DNA of 64,000 nt from Favolaschia claudopus (taxonomy: Eukaryota > Basidiomycota > Agaricomycetes > Agaricales > Mycenaceae): NCBI GenBank assembly GCA_037176885.1, contig JAWWNJ010000053.1, forward strand, positions 1,426,001 to 1,490,000. Direction: 5' to 3'. The position numbers and the translations under genes are program-made. Shown here piece by piece: positions 58,947-64,000 of the stretch. Within the stretch, counting starts at the first letter, position 1. Each line of letters begins with the position of its first letter. The notes under the pieces were generated by a model that searched no databases, was not told where the DNA came from, and saw only the letters and a list, made by a program, of their open reading frames with translations.

Positions 58947-58989
58947 CCAGTCGTTATTGACGGAAACACACCACGTCAATAACGACTGG
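58947..58989. repeat. Perfect 16-bp hairpin
   Basis: CCAGTCGTTATTGACG and its exact reverse complement are separated by 11 nt. No flanking element seen. Confidence 0.85.
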
Positions 58990-59337
58990 AGCTTACGGTA
59001 GCTAAGGCGGAACAGATTTTCTCCCACGATTTTCAAAGACTTTCGCCAAAATTTCGCTAGCGTCTTGTACAAGTTTTTTGTATCCAAAATCTGAGTGCAC
59101 AGTTTTGTCCTTGAAAATCTAAGACTTCGGACGTTCTTCGTGTTTTTTTCAATCGAAAAATTGGTTTCACAAATCGCAATACTAATTTGGCATGTACCAA
59201 ATAGGGGACCACAGTGCTTGCGTCCGCACCACTCGACATGATATACAAGCGCACCCGCCCCGACTCGGAATATGACTCTGACTTCGCGCCACCACCTCAG
59301 GCCCCCCCACGAAAGAGGAGAGCACTCAGCCTGCCTC

Positions 59338-59379
59338 CGAGATTCGTGCTGTTAATCACCGGAAACAGCACGAATCTCG
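59338..59379. repeat. Perfect 16-bp hairpin
   Basis: CGAGATTCGTGCTGTT and its exact reverse complement are separated by 10 nt. It interrupts a + strand open frame starting MIYKRTRPDSEYDSD (59238) that looks like a genuine but unidentified N-terminus. Confidence 0.85.
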
Positions 59380-59389
59380 CGGATTCACG

Positions 59390-60189
59390 TAGATATTGCA
59401 TGTATTGGTACACAGACCACAATATCATTTTATTTGCACCCGAATTTCGCTACACATCGCATTATTTTAATGGTCTCATTCCATGATTTTACGCATGTGC
59501 AGGGAGGCTTTGGGATTTGAGCCTGATTTTCATTGGATCGGCACATGAATTTGGCACATGAAAAATGAATACGAGTGAATATGAATATGCCAGAATATGG
59601 ATACGAATACGATACGGCTGTGACATACTCGAATATATTTAAATTTGAATACGTTTGAATACCACTGCGGCGTGATTTGGTCCCTCGGCGGTGCCTATGG
59701 TGGGAGACGTGACTTCATGTCACGCCGCAATTTTTGGAATTTTGACCTGAAACTCGGCCCAATCGACTTGGAATACCAAGAGTGGCCGTTTTCCGAAATC
59801 TTGGACCGTGGAAACTTTTTGATGGGAAATGGCCAAATTTTCGCCCGAAAAACAACATTTAAAGGGGGTGAAAATACCATTGAGGCGGGACTTGAGAAGA
59901 TTTTCAACATTCCAATTCGCCCCCATAACTCTCTTCTGACCGAATTCATGAATTACCTATATCTGGAGACGAATTGACCATTGATGGGCCATCAAATTCG
60001 CCCCGGCAGAGGCGTTTCGGATCAAATTCCGCTTTAGGATGGCCAAATTCGTGGCCATATTCACGAAAGTCAACGGAGGGTAAAACTAGTACTGGTCCAT
60101 CCAATCTGTTCTACTCCGTAAAAGGATGCGATTTCTGCAAGATCAACTGTCACACAAGTTATTAGCGTCACAACATTGTACATAAAAGT
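59390..60189. other. AT-rich stretch and unassigned open frame
   Basis: Degenerate GAATACG/GAATATG words fill 59560-59660. An open frame at 59645-59977 has a mirror frame on the other strand and no recognisable domain. Confidence 0.3.
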
Positions 60190-61184
60190 TTGTCGAAATC
60201 CAAGTCTTCTCAAGGTTCTTCTTCGCATCACTCGACCCCTACGTACTCTTCCTCCTCTTCCTCCTCCGAACCCACTCCTATGGAAATTGACGCGACGAAA
60301 ACTAAACGCGGACCTCTTACTCAAGAGGAGCGTGATCGTCGTCGTCGTGAAGGACTCTGTCTGTATTGCGGACAGGGTAAACACAAGATTTCTGACTGCC
60401 CAAACATGTCGGAACGTGCTAAGAAGCATTATGCTTCGAAGCAAGGCTCTTCCCAGTCGGGAAAAGCCTAACCCGGGGCTCTCTCCCTGTCCCAGGGCCT
60501 CCGGTTGATGACGGGACACATCGCATTCCTAGTCCGGAACCCAATTCTCGACGTAACTCGAGCCAAACTGCTGCTAAGCCCCGATTCAACTCGGGGTTAG
60601 ACCTCCCAAGTGTAAAATACGCGTCTCCTCAGTTTCTTTTTACTTCCTCTGCACCTACTCTCAATTCTCCTCTTCATTTCTTCATTAATGTTCGTCTCAA
60701 TTTTCCGAACCGTAAATCTATTTCCACTTTTGCGCTCATTGACTGCGGCGCAACTACCTCTTGTATTTCGGACAGGTTTGCCGCACTCGATTGGCTTCGT
60801 CACCACAATCCTGACATCGATTGGGCAGAGTCTACCCTCTCCCTCGATTGTTGTGGTCTTACTCGCTCTCATCCGGTGAAAGTTACGGCAAAAGGCTTTG
60901 GTCTTGCGCCTAAACTCAACCAAACTACTCTCAACTCGTCCTCGGTGCTTGGAATAGGCTTTGGTCTAACCGACGCCGCTTCTTTTGCTTCGTCTTCCGT
61001 GAAGCCTCGACGCGCAATTCGCGTTCCGTCCTCGACGGCTCAAGACACATCTGGTGTCTCATCTACAAATTCCTCTGCAGAGTCTCCTCCTTCTCCCTCG
61101 TTTCTCTCGTCCTTTGTGCGCTGGAATGGCTTTGGTCGCTCCGCGCCTACTCTCGCTGTGAAACCTCCAGACATTAAATTGGTC
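60190..61184 (+). pseudogene. Ty3/gypsy gag-protease fragment
   Basis: 60190-60471 ends a Gag: a Ser-rich stretch, then EERDRRRREGLCLYCGQGKH and ISDCP, a C-x2-C-x4-H-x4-C zinc knuckle. A second frame from about 60640 contains FALIDCGATTSCISDRF, the retropepsin active site (here D-C-G). It is followed almost at once by LDWLRHHNPDIDW, which in full elements lies some 70-90 residues downstream. This indicates an internal deletion of the protease. The frame is truncated by the fold-back at 61185. No reverse transcriptase. Confidence 0.75.
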
Positions 61185-61343
61185 ATTATAATACACCGCA
61201 GGTACGAGGAGTTTTGTATTCTAATGTCTGTTTATAAGAGACTAAAATTGGTCGGCTCTAAGCGCTTTGCTAAATGCGCGAAGTAGTCTCTTATAAACAG
61301 ACATTAGAATACAAAACTCCTCGTACCTGCGGTGTATTATAAT
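61185..61343. repeat. Long perfect fold-back (about 58-bp arms)
   Basis: ATTATAATACACCGCAGGTA starts the left arm (61185-61242). The right arm (61285-61343) is its reverse complement without visible mismatch. The 42-nt spacer contains ATGCGCGAAG, which also follows the right arm. It terminates the gypsy open frame. The ends are compatible with a TA target but ambiguous. Confidence 0.85.
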
Positions 61344-61365
61344 ATGCGCGAAGACCGAGTATATA

Positions 61366-61815
61366 AGGTAGACCCAGTCCACCCTCGACGAACATCACGT
61401 GTTATTTCCATCTACAGCGAACCTCCTTATATCGAGACTATTAGGAGGAAACAGCCCAATTCCTCCGACCAGATTGTTCTAATTGTATTCAAGTATCTAG
61501 AGATAAAATATCAGAGCTCTATTACCTCTGTGCAAGAAGGAGTTCCGGAAACAAGTTTTGTGATGGGAAAACAGTTGAGGCAGTCGTGGGAGCAAATTTT
61601 GAGACAGCCGCCAGTGATTCGATAACTCTGGCCCAGAAACTCATGGTATCGTCACAATGTCAGAGAGAAAAATGAAGCTTAGACTGAAATAAAGGATTTG
61701 GTCGAGGGGATTTGTTCAATTCAAACTACAATGTACTTTACAGATGCATTTTGTCGAAAACCGCTGAATAAGGAAATTTCACGTGATGTTTGTCGAGGGT
61801 GGACTGGGTCTACCT
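61366..61815. mobile_element. MITE with AGGTAGACCC ends and TA duplication
   Basis: Inverted arms of about 46 bp start AGGTAGACCCAGTCCACCCT, with one visible mismatch early in the arm (ACGAACATC versus ACAAACATC). TA flanks both ends (61364-61365 and 61816-61817). 450 bp. A related subterminal block is at about 20083. Confidence 0.82.
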
Positions 61816-62072
61816 TACTAGAAACGAAAACGAAAACGACTATATATAGAATAGCCGATAGATGGCCGGTGGCGCCCGTCGGCAGCAGGTTCAGAAACGA
61901 AAATGAAGCAGTCGGCACGGAACAAGTCAAGGTCGGCTCTATGACGCCAAGGGTCACGGTCACGTACATGCTTGATCGATCGAGTTACTTATGTTGGTCC
62001 CGTTCCGATGCTCGGCTACTACTTAAAAGTAACCGAAATTGCCGTTTTTTCTTGGTTTTTTCCCGTGCTCGT

Positions 62073-62509
62073 TAGTGTTGCCGGAAGCTGGAGCTAGCTC
62101 CGAGCTGAGTTCAACTCCAACTCGACCCCTTCCCAAAAGCGGCACCTCGAGGTGATGCCAGCTCGCCTCGACTCCACCCTCGTCACCCAAAGCGGACGAC
62201 GTGACATTTCGGGTGGTGCAACTGAGTGACATCACACTCCTTCCCCAGTTTCTGTATTGGCCGTTTCTTGGCCGTTTTCGACGTATAAAAAGCAGTTTGA
62301 GCTTGAAGAGAGCTCAGGAAAACCTTCCACATAAAAATTTGGTCCATTCTCCCCTAACATTTTGCCCTTCGGGTGGAAAGATGAACCCTGGGACACTAGA
62401 TTCCCATATCCGGTATCAGCTCTGAGCCAGCTCCGGTCAACTCGAGCTGACAGCGAGCTGATGGGCAATCAACTCGAGTTCAGCTCCAACTCAGCTCCCG
62501 GCAACACTA
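62073..62509. mobile_element. Non-autonomous hAT element (oldest layer of a triple nest)
   Basis: Ends TAGTGTTGCCGGAAGCTGG and CTCCCGGCAACACTA, the same family as 38478-48880. Its 8-bp duplication GTGCTCGT is at 62065-62072 on the left but at 63298-63305 on the right. The right copy was pushed away by the element inserted at its last TA. Confidence 0.88.
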
Positions 62510-63295
62510 CTGTACCAACCTGTATGACTGAAACGCAAAATGGACCGTTACAGGCTGAAACGGCTGAAACGGCTTACCAATCACCCTTTTATGGAAGGTG
62601 ACCTGCCTTATTTGGGTGATTGGTAAGCAGAAACGGGCGTCCGTTACGCGTTACGTTTCAGTCATACAGATTGGTAAGATAGAGAGCGTGGGATCCCCGC
62701 ACCCTTATGTCAGCATCACACTGTGACATTGTCACGCTCGACGTCGAGGGCTTATAGCACGATGCTAAGGTCCAGATTGGGAATTTTGCCCAATACAAGT
62801 CTTAGATAGAGGTTCAATGAAGGGTTCCTATTGGGCAGAGTTGCCAAAATATCCCTTGGTCTCTTGCTATATGACCCACAAAAAAAATCAGACCACTTTT
62901 TTTCTGAGTGTTTCTATGTGGTTTTCTCACCAAATGAGACACTTTTCAAAAACTTCGGAGGAAAATTTGGCCAGCACAGCCACATGATAGTCATCTCGGC
63001 ATGCTTCGCCAGCTCGCTTAAGGGTGGGACCTGTCAAACCTTTGCGGCGCAATGAGTGACAGAAACTCCTTGCAGTGTGGAAGGTGCTTTTCAAACCAAA
63101 AACCAAAATTTCAGAGCCGAATTAAAACAGCTAGAATGTCTTCTAAAGTCTGTAGGTCAGCCCTTCCGCAGGCCGGAAAGAGCACGAAATTTTTTGTGCG
63201 ACTGGTCACTGGGGATTTGGCCGTGGGAACGATTAATAAGCGTTACATAACATGCTTAAGTAAGGTGCGGGGATCCCACGCTCTCTATCTTACAG
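62510..63295. mobile_element. TA-flanked element inserted at the hAT right end
   Basis: Its right end is GATCCCACGCTCTCTATCTTACAG (inverse start CTGTAAGATAGAGAGCGTGG). The left end is CTGTA at 62510-62514 and resumes as TAAGATAGAGAGCG at 62675 after the inner insertion. TA flanks at 62508-62509 and 63296-63297. About 625 bp without the insert; terminal repeats about 30 bp. Confidence 0.85.
62515..62674. mobile_element. 160-bp MITE nested within the previous element
   Basis: Ends CCAACCTGTATGACTGAAAC and the inverse of CCAATCTGTATGACTGAAAC, with TA at 62513-62514 and 62675-62676. A second inverted pair, TTACCAATCACCC/GGGTGATTGGTAA, lies inside. Confidence 0.85.
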
Positions 63296-63313
63296 TAGTG
63301 CTCGTGCAACTTA

Positions 63314-63440
63314 CAGTGGCGGCGGGATCTGATGCCACCCCCCAAAAAATGATGTGGCCCCAATCGACTCCACTTGCATCAAAAGTTCCAGAAATAGGCT
63401 GTTCTATTTTTAGGGGTGGCATCAGATGGCGCCGCCACTG
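63314..63440. mobile_element. 127-bp MITE with CAGTGGCGGCG ends
   Basis: Ends CAGTGGCGGCGGGATCTGAT and CGCCGCCACTG, with TA on both sides (63312-63313 and 63441-63442). Inverted homology of about 28 bp through ATCTGATGCCACCCC. No coding capacity. Confidence 0.85.
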
Positions 63441-63442
63441 TA

Positions 63443-64000
63443 GCTACTGCCGGCAGCCAACACAAATTAAGAGATAAATATAAAATAATAATATTTGTTT
63501 ACTTTATGTAGTCCATTCTACCTTTAGTGTTCGTCTATATCACGTTTGCCACGAATCTCATACTTGGGTATCGTAAAAATTTCTATTTTATGATTTTGAA
63601 GTGGAGTGATCTTCACTCTTCAATTAATTTAGAGTACTAAAAACACGCCGTGTGCGTGACCTGGTACAGCCACTCGGACGCGTTCGGCAAGCGGCCGATG
63701 ACACAATACCACGTACATTGATATACTGTGACTGTGACATCAATCCAGTCCTTTCGGCTTCCTTGCCGTGTTGAAACCGGTCATTTTCGTTTCTGAATGC
63801 TGGAAATTGATGGACTTGATGGCCTGGAAGGCTAGCCGCGTTTTCGTTTTCGATTTTCGTTCATACCGGCGAAGACCGCCGAGTCTGTCTGTTTTCTCCG
63901 TTTCCACGATGTGGATTCGGCTGCGTATATTAACGCTACTACTACCTCGGTAACGGCGTTGACGACGTCGTTCCGCCTATTCCTGATGCTACTAACAATT
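63443..64000. other. No supported gene
   Basis: Unassigned sequence to the window edge. Short open frames only. Confidence 0.35.

Overview
This window looks like nuclear DNA from a filamentous basidiomycete, most likely an Agaricomycete. Genes are broken by very short GT-AG introns (mostly 41-60 nt). The conserved proteins (a TET/JBP-like dioxygenase, a HECT-like protein, hAT and other DNA transposases) are of kinds that fill repeat-rich compartments of mushroom genomes. No bacterial operons, rRNA genes, CRISPR arrays or convincing tRNA genes are visible. Most of the 64 kb is transposon-derived, and few host genes are intact. All family calls are from reading the sequence and from memory of motifs; no search was run.

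Layout. 0-11 kb: mostly non-coding, with fold-back repeats, a dense stem-loop array at 7.7-8.1 kb and a dispersed GTGCTGCAGCAC/ACAATAAG repeat region to 11 kb. 12-18 kb: a degraded partial paralogue on the + strand and a fuller multi-exon HECT-like gene on the - strand. 19-27 kb: a decayed TET/JBP-like 2-oxoglutarate dioxygenase gene, split by an AT-rich insertion of about 4 kb whose ends carry AATATT motifs phased at about 48-50 bp with CAGCT between them. 28-35 kb: two small spliced genes of unknown function and several short inverted-repeat elements with clear target-site duplications. 36-38 kb: an internally deleted hAT element (8-bp duplication) sitting inside another inverted-repeat element.

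38.5-48.9 kb: a nested pair. A 4.1-kb hAT transposon (8-bp duplication AGTGCTAC) is interrupted 48 bp upstream of its transposase start codon by a 6.3-kb element with its own inverted repeats and a TA duplication. The inner element encodes an apparently intact six-exon protein of about 1609 residues with an RNase-H-like, P-element-like core and zinc fingers. 49-56 kb: degraded repeats, a Ty1/copia end and snap-back elements. 56.6-57.7 kb: a seven-exon aquaglyceroporin gene with an apparent frameshift. 58-64 kb: a Ty3/gypsy fragment, more small elements and a three-deep nest of DNA transposons at 62.07-63.31 kb.

The genes do not form a pathway. The window is best read as a stratified transposon graveyard with a few recent, intact-looking insertions. 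The least familiar features are the phased AATATT/CAGCT element inside the TET/JBP gene, the 6.3-kb inner transposon and the stem-loop array.
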